Shown piece by piece: positions 8,025 to 17,399 of a stretch of DNA of 64,000 nt (position 1 is its first letter; the number at the start of each line of letters is the position of its first letter). The stretch is from NCBI RefSeq assembly GCF_020386615.1, contig NZ_CP077769.1, forward strand, positions 6,931,501 to 6,995,500. The letters run 5' to 3'. Below the pieces are notes generated by a model. That model did not search any database. It saw only the letters and a list, made by a program, of their open reading frames with translations, and was not told where the DNA came from. Origin of the DNA: Chitinophaga pendula (GTDB lineage Bacteria > Bacteroidota > Bacteroidia > Chitinophagales > Chitinophagaceae). The position numbers and the translations under genes were made by a program.

Positions 8025-8684
8025 ATGAAATACGCTGCTTCTTATGCATCTATAGGTGTTCTTGCGATCATCACTGCCTTTACTATACAGGTTTCTGCGG
8101 AGAAGGGAAATCCGCTTCCTGCGGCTCCTATTAAAGTCAATACTGCTGTTGCGCGGAAGGCTGCGACCTATCATGTGGATGTGCAGCATAGCCAGCTGAC
8201 ATGGACGGGGCATAAAGTTACGGGGCAGCATAGTGGTAACATCGCTGTATCAAAAGGCGATTTCAACGTGGAAAACAACAAGGTGAAGAGTGGCAGTTTT
8301 CAGCTGGATACACGTAGCATTACGGTGACAGATATAACGGATAAGGACGGCAACAGTAAACTGCTTGGTCATCTGAAGGGGGATGACTTCTTTGCGGTGG
8401 AGAAATATCCGTCGGCTGCATTTGTGACTACGAGTATAACCCCCGGTAGCGGAAACAGCTATGATGTGAAAGGTAAACTAACGATCAAAGGTATTACCCA
8501 GGATATCAGTTTCCCGGCTACTATCACCGTGGATAATAATCAGCTGGTGGCGAAGGCCAATATCAAAGTAGACCGTACCAAGTATGATATCAAATTCCAT
8601 TCAAAGCGCTTTTTTGATAACCTGGGAGATAAGGTGATCTATGATGATTTTGACCTTGATATTACGCTGGTAGCTAAGCCCTGA
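8025..8684 (+). CDS. YceI family lipid-binding protein
   Basis: 219 residues, with a signal peptide ending near residue 26. The remaining part is a YceI lipocalin-like fold: the opening YHVDVQHSQLTWTGHKVTGQHSG, then SFQLDTRSITVTDI, GDDFFAVEKYPSAAFVTT and GKLTIKGITQDISFPATI are family hallmarks. YceI proteins bind isoprenoid or other amphiphilic molecules in the periplasm. The gene is 35 bases ahead of the diheme peroxidase, a neighbourhood seen repeatedly for YceI proteins in this phylum. A second YceI gene lies at 35216-35758. Confidence 0.93.
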   Translation: MKYAASYASIGVLAIITAFTIQVSAEKGNPLPAAPIKVNTAVARKAATYHVDVQHSQLTWTGHKVTGQHSGNIAVSKGDFNVENNKVKSGSFQLDTRSITVTDITDKDGNSKLLGHLKGDDFFAVEKYPSAAFVTTSITPGSGNSYDVKGKLTIKGITQDISFPATITVDNNQLVAKANIKVDRTKYDIKFHSKRFFDNLGDKVIYDDFDLDITLVAKP

Positions 8685-8719
8685 GAGGATGTATACCAGG
8701 AGTAACCTAACCAACTATT

Positions 8720-9670
8720 ATGTATTACAGGATACTGACAGGCGGCTTGCTGCTGTTAGCAGTATTGCTGTCTGCTACCCAAGAAGAAGAGCCGGCGACA
8801 CGCGCTCAACTAGGTAAAAAGCTGTTCTTCGATCCCATCCTTTCTGCTGATAGAACGATCAGTTGTGCCAGCTGTCATCAGCCACGTTTTGCTTTTGCGG
8901 ATACCGCAGTATTCAGCCAGGGTATTAACGGGAAGTTGACGGTACGTAATACCCCTGGTATTACCAATCTGGCTGGCCGGCCGAACTATTTCTGGGATGG
9001 CAGGGCCGCCACCCTGGAAGAACAAGCGAAGCAGCCTATTATCTCCCCGGATGAAATGGGTTTACCTATTGCAGAAGCAGTCATCCGGCTCAATGCTGAA
9101 CCAGCGTATGTCAATGCTTTCAGAAAGATATTCAACAGTGACCCCTCCGAGCAGGCGTTGCTGCAGGCGATAGCGGCCTATGAGAGAACGCTGGAGACGG
9201 CTAACAGTCCTTACGACCGGTATATCAACGGTGATGATAATGCGATGTCTGCATCGGCTATACGAGGGCGCTTGTTATTCATTGGCAAAGCCAATTGCAG
9301 TACTTGCCATTCGGGGGAAGACTTTACAGCGGATCGTTTTAAGAACATTGGGTTGTATAACGGTAAAGAGTTGAGGGATGCGGGGCGTTATGGTGTAACG
9401 AAGGATTCTGCACATATGGGATTTTTCAAGGTGCCGGGTCTGCGTAATGTAGCTGTAACGGCGCCGTATATGCATAACGGCATGTTCAGGACGTTAAGGG
9501 AAGTGATCGAGTATTATAACTCACCGGATCGTGTAGTAAGCGGCGGTATCAAGCGGGATCTTTCGCTAGGGGCGCCTTTGCAGCTGACAGGTACTGATAT
9601 GGATGACCTGGAATCTTTTCTGCAGGCATTGACAGATGATCAATTCAGTGGTGTTCATCAACCAAAATAA
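8720..9670 (+). CDS. Diheme cytochrome c peroxidase (MauG/CcpA type)
   Basis: 316 residues with an N-terminal export signal. Two c-haem sites are visible: CASCH (C49, C52, H53) and CSTCH (C193, C196, H197). FFDPILSADRTISC, FWDGRAATLEEQ and the distal APYMHNGMFRTLREV are standard for bacterial diheme peroxidases, which act in the periplasm on hydrogen peroxide or, in MauG-like members, on protein residues. It ends five bases before the TonB receptor gene, so peroxidase and receptor are surely co-expressed. A second, distinct diheme enzyme lies at 38942-39982. Confidence 0.93.
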   Translation: MYYRILTGGLLLLAVLLSATQEEEPATRAQLGKKLFFDPILSADRTISCASCHQPRFAFADTAVFSQGINGKLTVRNTPGITNLAGRPNYFWDGRAATLEEQAKQPIISPDEMGLPIAEAVIRLNAEPAYVNAFRKIFNSDPSEQALLQAIAAYERTLETANSPYDRYINGDDNAMSASAIRGRLLFIGKANCSTCHSGEDFTADRFKNIGLYNGKELRDAGRYGVTKDSAHMGFFKVPGLRNVAVTAPYMHNGMFRTLREVIEYYNSPDRVVSGGIKRDLSLGAPLQLTGTDMDDLESFLQALTDDQFSGVHQPK

Positions 9671-9675
9671 CACGC

Positions 9676-12444
9676 ATGAAGATCGCTACTACTACCTTGC
9701 TTTTCATATGGTTTGTTTTATGGCAGGCGCTGCCATTATTTGCGCAGGAAAGAACGATTACCGGCATAGTACTTACTACCAGGGACCGTACCCCTCTGGA
9801 AGGCGTTGCTGTGTGGGTAAAAGGCACCGCCAGGGGAGTTCGTACCTCTCCTGACGGCTCTTTCCGTATTCAGGTACAAAAAGACAGTACGTTGGTATTT
9901 TCCTTTCTCGGATACGAAACCCAGGAGCTGATTCCTGGTCACCGTAAGACGCTGGAGGTAACGCTTATTGCGACTACCCGGGCATTGGGCGCGATACAGA
10001 TCGTCGGCTCCAGAAATGCTACGCGTACCAAATTGAATTCACCTGTACCTGTAGATGTCATTGATGTTAAGTCTTTACAGGAGTTGGCGCCACAGGCAAG
10101 TATTACACAATTGCTGCAATATATTTCTCCTTCCTTTCATTCGGTTAACGGCAGTAATGCCGGAGATGCCGGGTCTGCGCTCAACCTGGTGCAGTTAAAA
10201 GGTTTGGGGGTGGACCAACTGCTGGTGCTGGTGAATGGTAAACGGAGGCATAAGAGTGCCAATATCAACTGGGGTGGATTGGGTAACGGGGCTACCGGAT
10301 ATGATCTGAATGCATTGCCTGCAACAGCAATAGACCGTATTGAGATATTGCGCGACGGTGCCGCCGCCCAATACGGTTCTGATGCGATAGCGGGTGTGAT
10401 CAATATTGTACTGAAACAGCAGACGGGTGAGCTGGGGATCAATACCACTGCCAGTGTGCGTAGAAGAGGGGATGGTTTACAGACGCGGACCGGCGCCAAC
10501 TATGGCATCAAACTGGGCAATGGCGGCGGATATGTGAATGTGACTACTGAGTTTGCTACCCAGTCGCTGGCATTACCAGCCGGTCGAAAGGATGCCGGAT
10601 TGTATTATGGTCCTATTTACGGCGGAGGCGCCAATACACGCGATTATGATGCGATCTATACCAAGGAAATAGACGATGCGATATTACGGAGCAGAGGGAT
10701 GGACCGGCATTATTTTGATCAGCGTGGTGGGGGGGCTAATAAGGCCAAAGACGCGCTGTTGTTTTTTAATGCGGCGGTGCCTTTGAAAGAAAGTGCTGAG
10801 ATCTATGCGTTTGGTGGTATCAGTCATCGCAATTCGCAGTTCACCGCTGTGTATCGGTTGCCCGGGTGGACAGAGCGTAATAATACCGCGCTTTATCCGG
10901 ATGGTTTTTTGCCTGCGATGGACAATATCATTACCGACAAATCACTGGCTGTGGGTATAAAAGGGAAGGTAAAGCACTGGTTGGTGGACTTTTCCAATGT
11001 ATATGGCCGCAATGACTTTTCCAATATCATTTCCAATTCGCTGAATGCCAGTATGGGGCTTAAAAGTCCCACTTCTTTTGATGCGGGTAGTTACAATGCT
11101 TCCCAGAATACGGCCAGCCTGGATGTGTCGAGGTATTTAGATAAGCCATTGAAGGGGATCAACATTGCGTTCGGAGCGCAATACCGGGTAGAAACCTATG
11201 AGATCAAGGCAGGAGAGGTTGCTTCGTACCAGAAGGCGGATCTGCGCCAGATATTCCGGGTGGACACTTCGGCGGCGGGCATTCCCTACCTGGCTGATGC
11301 CGGCTGGCTGGCGTTGAACGGTCTTTCTCCCGGTTCGCAGATACATGCCGGATTCCGTCCGGAGAACGAGGTACGTGTGAGCCGGGCTATTACGGCGGGT
11401 TATGTGGATGTGGAGCTGAATGTGACGCGGCAGTGGTTAGTTTCTGCTGCATTGAGGGCGGAGCATTTCTCCGACTTTGGTAATGTCACTACCGGTAAGA
11501 TAGCTACGCGATATAGTCTGGCGAAGTGGCTGAATATAAGAGGGGCTTTTAACACCGGTTTCAGGGCGCCTGACCTGGCTCAGTTCTATTATACGGAAAC
11601 CTCTACCAGCTTCCAGCAAGGCCGGGCGGTAGATCAGGTGACGGCGTCCAATAAAAGCGCTGCTACCCGCGCATTGGGTATTCCTTCCCTTACACCGGAG
11701 CGATCCCGTGGATATACGGTGGGCGTCACTGCGCAGCCAGCGGCTAACCTGGAGTTGTCGGTTGATGCTTACCAGGTATCTATTGACAATAGGGTGGGTA
11801 ATACGGGAAACTTTTCCGCAACGGATAACAACCTGCCGGCGGAAGTCCGGAGCTTGCTTTTGCAGACAGGGACGACGCAGGCGAAATTTTTCTATAACTC
11901 TTTCAGTACCCGCACCCGTGGTATTGAGTGGACCGGTAGTTATAAATTACCCTTATACAAAGGCTCACTCACTTTCCTGGCAGGGGCCAACTTCGTCACG
12001 AATGAAGTAACGCATGTCAATACTCCCAAGGGGCTGGAAGCTTATAGATATATCATCTTTAACGACGGTGAAAAGGCGCGGGTGACTACGCATATACCCG
12101 GTCAGAAAATAACCTTGCAGGGGGTGTATAGGCACGGGAAGTTCAATGCGCTGTTACGGACCGTTTATTTCGGTGCGGTGACGACTGCAACTGCATTGAA
12201 TGCAAACTTTCCCCGACCGGATTATTTCCTGCAGCGATTACGGCCTATCTGGGTGACGGATGTCGCTGTGGGCTATCACTTTACCAAAGGCATATTGGCA
12301 ACGATAGGTGTCAACAACCTGCTTGATGTGTCAGGTGATTATACCGCTACGCAAGTATCTGGCTTAAGGAATCCCACGGTAGTGGGTTTACAAAACGGTA
12401 GTGCGGGCATACAGCCATTTGCCCGGGTAAATGCCCGGTTTTGA
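9676..12444 (+). CDS. TonB-dependent outer membrane receptor
   Basis: 922 residues. A signal peptide (to about residue 23) is followed by a carboxypeptidase-regulatory-like domain (about 25-95) with GVAVWVKGTARGVRTSPDGSF. The plug domain (about 110-250) includes LVLVNGKRRHKSANINWGG and IDRIEILRDGAAAQYGSDAI, and a 22-strand-type barrel ends in aromatic FARVNARF. There is no SusD partner, so a small substrate such as a metal chelate or cofactor is likelier than glycan. The ligand cannot be read from sequence. It is the fourth gene of the unit and overlaps nothing; the next gene starts ten bases on. Confidence 0.93.
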   Translation: MKIATTTLLFIWFVLWQALPLFAQERTITGIVLTTRDRTPLEGVAVWVKGTARGVRTSPDGSFRIQVQKDSTLVFSFLGYETQELIPGHRKTLEVTLIATTRALGAIQIVGSRNATRTKLNSPVPVDVIDVKSLQELAPQASITQLLQYISPSFHSVNGSNAGDAGSALNLVQLKGLGVDQLLVLVNGKRRHKSANINWGGLGNGATGYDLNALPATAIDRIEILRDGAAAQYGSDAIAGVINIVLKQQTGELGINTTASVRRRGDGLQTRTGANYGIKLGNGGGYVNVTTEFATQSLALPAGRKDAGLYYGPIYGGGANTRDYDAIYTKEIDDAILRSRGMDRHYFDQRGGGANKAKDALLFFNAAVPLKESAEIYAFGGISHRNSQFTAVYRLPGWTERNNTALYPDGFLPAMDNIITDKSLAVGIKGKVKHWLVDFSNVYGRNDFSNIISNSLNASMGLKSPTSFDAGSYNASQNTASLDVSRYLDKPLKGINIAFGAQYRVETYEIKAGEVASYQKADLRQIFRVDTSAAGIPYLADAGWLALNGLSPGSQIHAGFRPENEVRVSRAITAGYVDVELNVTRQWLVSAALRAEHFSDFGNVTTGKIATRYSLAKWLNIRGAFNTGFRAPDLAQFYYTETSTSFQQGRAVDQVTASNKSAATRALGIPSLTPERSRGYTVGVTAQPAANLELSVDAYQVSIDNRVGNTGNFSATDNNLPAEVRSLLLQTGTTQAKFFYNSFSTRTRGIEWTGSYKLPLYKGSLTFLAGANFVTNEVTHVNTPKGLEAYRYIIFNDGEKARVTTHIPGQKITLQGVYRHGKFNALLRTVYFGAVTTATALNANFPRPDYFLQRLRPIWVTDVAVGYHFTKGILATIGVNNLLDVSGDYTATQVSGLRNPTVVGLQNGSAGIQPFARVNARF

Positions 12445-12454
12445 TCTAAAATGA

Positions 12455-13267
12455 ATGACTATGAAAAAGTATCTGTTCCTATTATTCTCGTTTGTTGGTC
12501 TGATCCTTTTGGCAGGATGTAATAAGGGGGATTACCTGGATGTAAACGCCGGGGAGCGGCCTGCGCTGAATGCATATATTAGTTTTGTAAATGCGCGTCC
12601 GACAGCTACTCCCCTACACTTCTGGACTTTTACGACACGGGTTACTGCAGCAGGTGTTACGCCTAATAGCGCCAGCCCGTACCTGTCTACTGTATTCGGT
12701 AATGTGCAGATCAACTTTACAGAAGGTGCAGGTACCAGCTACAAAGTATCCCGTCAGTTTGGTAACCAGGCGGCATTCAATGCTAACGGAGGGCCTAACG
12801 GGCCTATCCCGGATTACTATCACACAGTATTTGCGGCCCGCAAGAAGACAGCATTTGATCAGGACACATTGATCCTGTTCTATGATAACCTAGAAGCGCC
12901 GGCAGCCGGCAAGGTAAAATTGCGTTTTGTACACCTGGCACCTGATGTACCAGCAGTAAGCCTTCGTGCTATACGGGATGGGAAAGACAGTGTTCTATTC
13001 AGCACGGTAGACTATGGCAGCGCAGGAGGTGCGATACTTTCCGGTGAGCAGCTACAGGCATTTTCCCTGGGCCCTTTTATAACGCTGGATGCAAGATATA
13101 GCTTCCAGGTACGATTGGTACATACGCAGGAATTGTTACCCGGACTGCAGCGGGATCTTGACAGGATACAGCTGCAGCCCGGACATATTTATACACTTTT
13201 CCTCTATGGATTAGCTGGCAAGACAGGAGAGGCAGGCGCTGCCCTTATTGAGCATGCCAAATCTTAG
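12455..13267 (+). CDS. DUF4397 domain lipoprotein
   Basis: 270 residues (or 268 if the second ATG at 12461 is used). A lipoprotein signal ends in LILLAGC. The rest is a beta-rich surface or periplasmic protein; the second half (KVKLRFVHLAPDVPAVSLRAIRDGKDSVLFSTVDYG) matches the DUF4397 fold. It follows the TonB receptor by ten bases and probably serves as its accessory surface lipoprotein or as an independent adhesion-like factor; the actual role is unknown. Confidence 0.8.
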   Translation: MTMKKYLFLLFSFVGLILLAGCNKGDYLDVNAGERPALNAYISFVNARPTATPLHFWTFTTRVTAAGVTPNSASPYLSTVFGNVQINFTEGAGTSYKVSRQFGNQAAFNANGGPNGPIPDYYHTVFAARKKTAFDQDTLILFYDNLEAPAAGKVKLRFVHLAPDVPAVSLRAIRDGKDSVLFSTVDYGSAGGAILSGEQLQAFSLGPFITLDARYSFQVRLVHTQELLPGLQRDLDRIQLQPGHIYTLFLYGLAGKTGEAGAALIEHAKS

Positions 13268-13329
13268 ATTTATGGAGGGATAAGATAATACTGAAGGTAT
13301 ACTGACAATTTGTTGATGATTGTGCAGAT

Positions 13330-13363
13330 CCCTTTGCCAGGTAGCTTGCTGCCCGGCAAAGGG
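13330..13363 (+). terminator. Long hairpin ending the redox/TonB operon
   Basis: CCCTTTGCC and GGCAAAGGG pair perfectly, and the stem continues inward with one mismatch and one G-U pair. It lies 62 bases after the DUF4397 stop. There is no T run, so it may end transcripts by another route or protect the 3' end. Confidence 0.5.
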
Positions 13364-13447
13364 ATATTATAGTTACAGGGTTGCCGGCGTAGTTAGGTAT
13401 TAAATCAATGTGTGCAAACCTTATATGAAAAAGCAAATAAAACGAAC

Positions 13448-14356
13448 ATGCATTTACGACAGATTGAATCTATCCGTGGGTACGACAAACAAAAGTTTAA
13501 AAGCGAATTTTTACGTACAGGGGTGCCTGTTATTATCAAAGATTTTATACAGGAAGATAGTGCGGCCCTGCATACCTGGGATTATGATCATTTCCGGCAG
13601 GTAGCCGGCGATAGTATGGTTTCGGTGCATAATGAAGAGGATGCACATCTGGACAAAGTAAGTAGTCCGCCGGTAAAAAAAATGAAGTTTTCCACCTATC
13701 TAGATCTCATAGAAAAGGAACCTACCGCAATGCGTTTGTTCCTGTTTAACTTGCTGCTGGAGAAGCCGGTGATGCAAAAGGATCTGCATGTAAAACGGCT
13801 GGCAGACAGGCTGATCACCTGGCTTCCTTTTCTTTTTTTTGGCGGGGCTGGGTCGTCCGTACGCTATCACTATGATATTGATATGTCTCATGTGTTTCTG
13901 AGCCAGTTTCGGGGGGTAAAGCGGGTTTGGTTATTTGCAAATGATCAATCGGAGTTATTATACCGGCTTCCTTATAATTTTCACGGTATTGTAGACCTGC
14001 GGCATCCGGACTATGATAAGTTTCCGGGGTTACGGTATTTACAAGGATGGTCCTGTGACCTGCAACATGGTGATACATTGTTTATTCCTTCGGGTTACTG
14101 GCACTACATCCAGTATGTTACAGACGGGTATTCCGTTAGTTACCGGGCCTTACCTCGCACGATGAAAGAGCGGTGGTTAGGTTTTCGCAATATTGTGATC
14201 ACCAGGCGTATTGACAATACGCTGCGTATCCTGTTTGGTAAGAAGTACTTTGACTGGAAGGTCCGGGCAGCATATCAGCGGGCGGACAAGGCGGTACGGA
14301 AGATACAAAGACGGGAGGCTGCTGTATTTGGGATGGGCGACCTGCAGCGGGATTGA
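13448..14356 (+). CDS. JmjC-like cupin (cupin_8) oxygenase
   Basis: About 302 residues from the ATG at 13448 (MHLRQIESIRGYDK); an in-frame ATG at 13412 would add an unconserved 12 residues. The fold is the Fe(II)/2-oxoglutarate type. H141-x-D143 (RYHYDIDMSHVFL) and H219 (SGYWHYIQYV) form the metal triad, and GVKRVWLFANDQSELLY is the usual following strand. Family members hydroxylate proteins or small molecules in the cytosol. It is a single gene 180 bases after the preceding operon; its substrate is unknown. Confidence 0.88.
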   Translation: MHLRQIESIRGYDKQKFKSEFLRTGVPVIIKDFIQEDSAALHTWDYDHFRQVAGDSMVSVHNEEDAHLDKVSSPPVKKMKFSTYLDLIEKEPTAMRLFLFNLLLEKPVMQKDLHVKRLADRLITWLPFLFFGGAGSSVRYHYDIDMSHVFLSQFRGVKRVWLFANDQSELLYRLPYNFHGIVDLRHPDYDKFPGLRYLQGWSCDLQHGDTLFIPSGYWHYIQYVTDGYSVSYRALPRTMKERWLGFRNIVITRRIDNTLRILFGKKYFDWKVRAAYQRADKAVRKIQRREAAVFGMGDLQRD

Positions 14357-14571
14357 TAAGAGCCGTTATATATTTAATTTATCCATACCCATAGCATGGA
14401 CTGAAGCCTATTGTATTGTAAATAAATGATTTAGACTTTAAGCGGTGGTAGGGTTTAAGGTATCTATCTGGCAGGTGGGCGGCATAATGTGCGCAAATAT
14501 CGATCGGAGGGGGAAAGCTAGATGGAAATCATTAAATTTATGCCCATTGTACAATAGGTTTCCTATGTCTT

Positions 14572-16914
14572 ATGCCTAAAGTTTTTATTCTTTATTGTTG
14601 GTTTTTGTTAACTACCATCTGTAACGTTTACGCTCAATGCACCACAATTGGACAGCACCCTCGTACCGCGTTTCCTGTATGTGGTACTGAGACTTTCCAT
14701 CAATCTTCCGTGCCGGAGTGTGGAGATAGGCGCATTCCTGTACCTCCATGTAATGATAATCAGTCTTACCAGGATAAAAATCCGTTTTGGTATAAATTCA
14801 CCTGTTTTATGCCCGGCACACTGGGCTTTGTTATAACGCCCGCCACATTGTCGGATGATTATGACTGGCAGTTATTTGACATCACCGGTAAGAACCCGGA
14901 TGACGTATACACGAATACTTCCTTGTTCGTGGCCTGTAACTGGTCGGGGGAAGGGGGTATAACCGGGGCAGGTGTCAGCGGGCGTTCCCTGGGGGTCTGT
15001 GGCGGCCTTGGGCAACCTCTATTCAGCTCTATGCCGGTATTACAGCTAGGGCATGAGTATTTGCTGTTGATCAGTCATTTTTCTCCCGGTCAGAGTGGAT
15101 ATAACCTGGAATTTAAAGGTGGGACTGCCAATATCACCGATCCTGGGAAACCGGACCTTAAGAGCGTTAACTATCGTTGTCTCAATAATACGATAGGTGT
15201 TAAACTCAGTAAGAAGATGCAGTGTAAGAGCCTTTCGGCAGACGGCAGCGAGTTTACACTTAATACTGTGGCAGCCAAGGTATTATCTGCTACTGGGGTG
15301 AATTGTAACAACGGTTTTGACATGGACTCCGTGATCGTTACGCTGGACAGGCCCTTACCTGAGGGAACCTATACGCTGAAGGTGCAAGGTGGCATTGACG
15401 GCAACAGTATCCTGGATGCCTGTAATCAACCATTGATGGCAACGATGGATTTTACTGTTCCCAAGCAGTTGCCTGTACCTTTTGATAAGATGGTACAGCC
15501 GGGTTGTGCTCCTGATAAGATACAACTACAATTTTCTGCTCCCATACGCTGTAATTCTATTGCCGCTAACGGCAGTGATTTTATAATCAACGGTCCGCAG
15601 GCTGTAACGGTGACGGGCTTTACAGCCAACTGTGATGCGAATGGGCTCGCTACAGAAGTGACGCTGTCATTGAGTACACGGATCATCACCGGGGGCAATT
15701 ATGAGGTGGTATTGAATGCTGGTACGGATGGTAATACAATATTGAGTGAATGCGGAGTGCCCACCGCTGCCGGAGGCGCTATTCCTTTTACTATGCAGGA
15801 GCAGCCCTTTGTGCCTTTTACGGGGCCTATTGCGGTTACCTGTCAGCCGGATACGTTGCAGTTCACCTTGCCGGCGCCGGTGCAATGTAGTTCTATTGCG
15901 GCGGATGGCAGCGACTTTACCGTCATAGGTACTTTACCTATTGGTATTACCGGCGCTACGATCAGGTGTGACGGTAATAACCTGGGTACGGTGATTACGG
16001 TAAAGCTGGATAAGCCCATTCCTACTGCTGGTAGTTTTATGCTGACTTTGAAGCGGGGAACCGACGGTAATACTTTACTCAGCGAATGTTGGAAGGAAAC
16101 GCCTGTGGGCAGCCAGCGTCCTTTCGAAACCAAAAGTCCTGTAAATCCTGCTTTCACCTATACGATTACCCTAGATTGTGAAAAGGACACGGTACATCTG
16201 TCACACGATGGGAATAACGGTGCCAATAACTGGATGTGGATATTTGACGATCAATCGACGGCTACCGGTCAGACAGCGATCAAGGCGTATGACAACTTTG
16301 ATCCGAAGGAAATTAAGTTGGTGGTGTCTAATGGGGTCTGTAAGGATAGTTCGGTAGCGCGTATTGTATTCAGCAATGCAATGAAAGCTGACTTTACCAT
16401 GTCTACCGACATATTGTGTCCGCAGGATGCGGTAACATTTACCAATAAAAGCACCGGTAACATCATCGGATACCGTTGGGAGTTTGGGAATGGGATCATC
16501 AGCAGGACTTTCACACCGTCAGCGCAGCGTTATCCGATGCATCCGCGGGATGAGATATACCAGGTGAAACTGATCACGGAAAACGATATGCACTGTTTTG
16601 ATACGGCTATTTACCCACTGAAGGTGGTGACCAGCTGTTATATTGACGTTCCGACGGCATTTACGCCCAATGGGGATGGGCAGAATGACTTCTTATATCC
16701 ATTGAACGGCTATAAGGCTACTAATCTGAAATTTACGGTATACAATCGTTTAGGACAGCTGATCTTTGAGACGACAGACTGGACGCGTAAATGGGATGGA
16801 TCTTTCAATGGGCGGCCGCAGGCGGCGGGTACTTTCTTCTGGATACTGACCTATACGCATAAGGAAAACGGGCAAAAGGTGTTTCTGAAGGGCTCGACAT
16901 TGTTATTGAGATAG
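14572..16914 (+). CDS. Secreted protein with type IX (type B) sorting domain
   Basis: 780 residues. A signal peptide (ending ...NVYAQC) and a Cys-rich N-terminal module (about 25-190) come first. Three tandem Ig-like repeats of about 105 residues follow (about 195-515), each with an xCxSIAADGSDF-like turn and a DGNTILSEC-like end. Next are a PKD-like region (VTFTNKSTGNIIGYRWEFGNG, about 625-650) and a C-terminal gliding-motility-associated CHU_C domain beginning DVPTAFTPNGDGQNDF and ending GSTLLLR. The C-terminal domain marks export by the type IX system. It is a large surface adhesin-like protein without a visible catalytic domain. Regularly spaced cysteines suggest disulfides in each repeat. 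Confidence 0.9.
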   Translation: MPKVFILYCWFLLTTICNVYAQCTTIGQHPRTAFPVCGTETFHQSSVPECGDRRIPVPPCNDNQSYQDKNPFWYKFTCFMPGTLGFVITPATLSDDYDWQLFDITGKNPDDVYTNTSLFVACNWSGEGGITGAGVSGRSLGVCGGLGQPLFSSMPVLQLGHEYLLLISHFSPGQSGYNLEFKGGTANITDPGKPDLKSVNYRCLNNTIGVKLSKKMQCKSLSADGSEFTLNTVAAKVLSATGVNCNNGFDMDSVIVTLDRPLPEGTYTLKVQGGIDGNSILDACNQPLMATMDFTVPKQLPVPFDKMVQPGCAPDKIQLQFSAPIRCNSIAANGSDFIINGPQAVTVTGFTANCDANGLATEVTLSLSTRIITGGNYEVVLNAGTDGNTILSECGVPTAAGGAIPFTMQEQPFVPFTGPIAVTCQPDTLQFTLPAPVQCSSIAADGSDFTVIGTLPIGITGATIRCDGNNLGTVITVKLDKPIPTAGSFMLTLKRGTDGNTLLSECWKETPVGSQRPFETKSPVNPAFTYTITLDCEKDTVHLSHDGNNGANNWMWIFDDQSTATGQTAIKAYDNFDPKEIKLVVSNGVCKDSSVARIVFSNAMKADFTMSTDILCPQDAVTFTNKSTGNIIGYRWEFGNGIISRTFTPSAQRYPMHPRDEIYQVKLITENDMHCFDTAIYPLKVVTSCYIDVPTAFTPNGDGQNDFLYPLNGYKATNLKFTVYNRLGQLIFETTDWTRKWDGSFNGRPQAAGTFFWILTYTHKENGQKVFLKGSTLLLR

Positions 16915-16963
16915 GTATTACCTGGGTTTTAAGGTGCTACAGACTAAAAATATTCGATAAAAC

Positions 16964-16993
16964 TTGGTTTTCTAACCTAAAATGGTATCTTTG
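16964..16993 (+). promoter_or_regulatory. Promoter of tRNA-Ser
   Basis: TTG (16964-16966), a 19-base spacer and TATCTTTG (16986-16993) lie just ahead of the tRNA, giving a start point near 17000. Confidence 0.75.
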
Positions 16994-17018
16994 CATCCCC
17001 GAATTTAGAATTTCAACC

Positions 17019-17103
17019 GGAAAGGTGCAGGAGTGGTTGATCTGGCTCGCCTGGAAAGCGGGTATACCGCAAGGTATCAAGGGTTCGAATCCCTTCCTTT
17101 CCG
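17019..17103 (+). tRNA. tRNA-Ser (anticodon GGA)
   Basis: The 85-nt class II tRNA folds cleanly. The acceptor GGAAAGG (17019-17025) pairs with CCTTTCC (17096-17102). The T arm is AAGGG-TTCGAAT-CCCTT (17079-17095). The anticodon loop CTGGAAA gives GGA, which reads UCC/UCU, and a long variable arm is present. The 3' CCA is not encoded. Seryl-tRNA synthetase is in the same window (28322-29593). Confidence 0.96.
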
Positions 17104-17134
17104 CTAAATAAATCGCTTGATTTACCAACGGATT

Positions 17135-17166
17135 AAAAGCCTTCAGAGACATCTGAAGGCTTTTTT
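17135..17166 (+). terminator. Intrinsic terminator of tRNA-Ser
   Basis: AAAAGCCTTCAGA and TCTGAAGGCTTTT form a perfect stem with a GACA loop and a T tract, 31 bases after the tRNA. From here to the next gene (17400) I see only a weak TATCTTTA box near 17353. Confidence 0.9.
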
Positions 17167-17399
17167 CTTTTGTGGTCCCTCCTAGTTTTGTGAGGACAAT
17201 GGCACGCAACAAAATTATCTTCCCGGTTCTACTTGTGTTGATTATTTTATCCCGGCATGTCAACTCCTGCCTGTATAGCTACAAGTGCCGGTCGTGACAT
17301 GGCCAGGATACCCCAGGGGATGACTTATTTGATAAAGTATTAGATATAAACAATATCTTTATTCGTCATTCAATACCATTTCCCACTAATATAATTTAT

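Noticed and set aside
16937..17263. 108-codon leftward frame across tRNA-Ser
   Set aside because: It spans the tRNA and its terminator on the opposite strand; the stretch ERKGFEPLIPCGIPAFQASQ is a well-known false frame from tRNA-Ser antisense.
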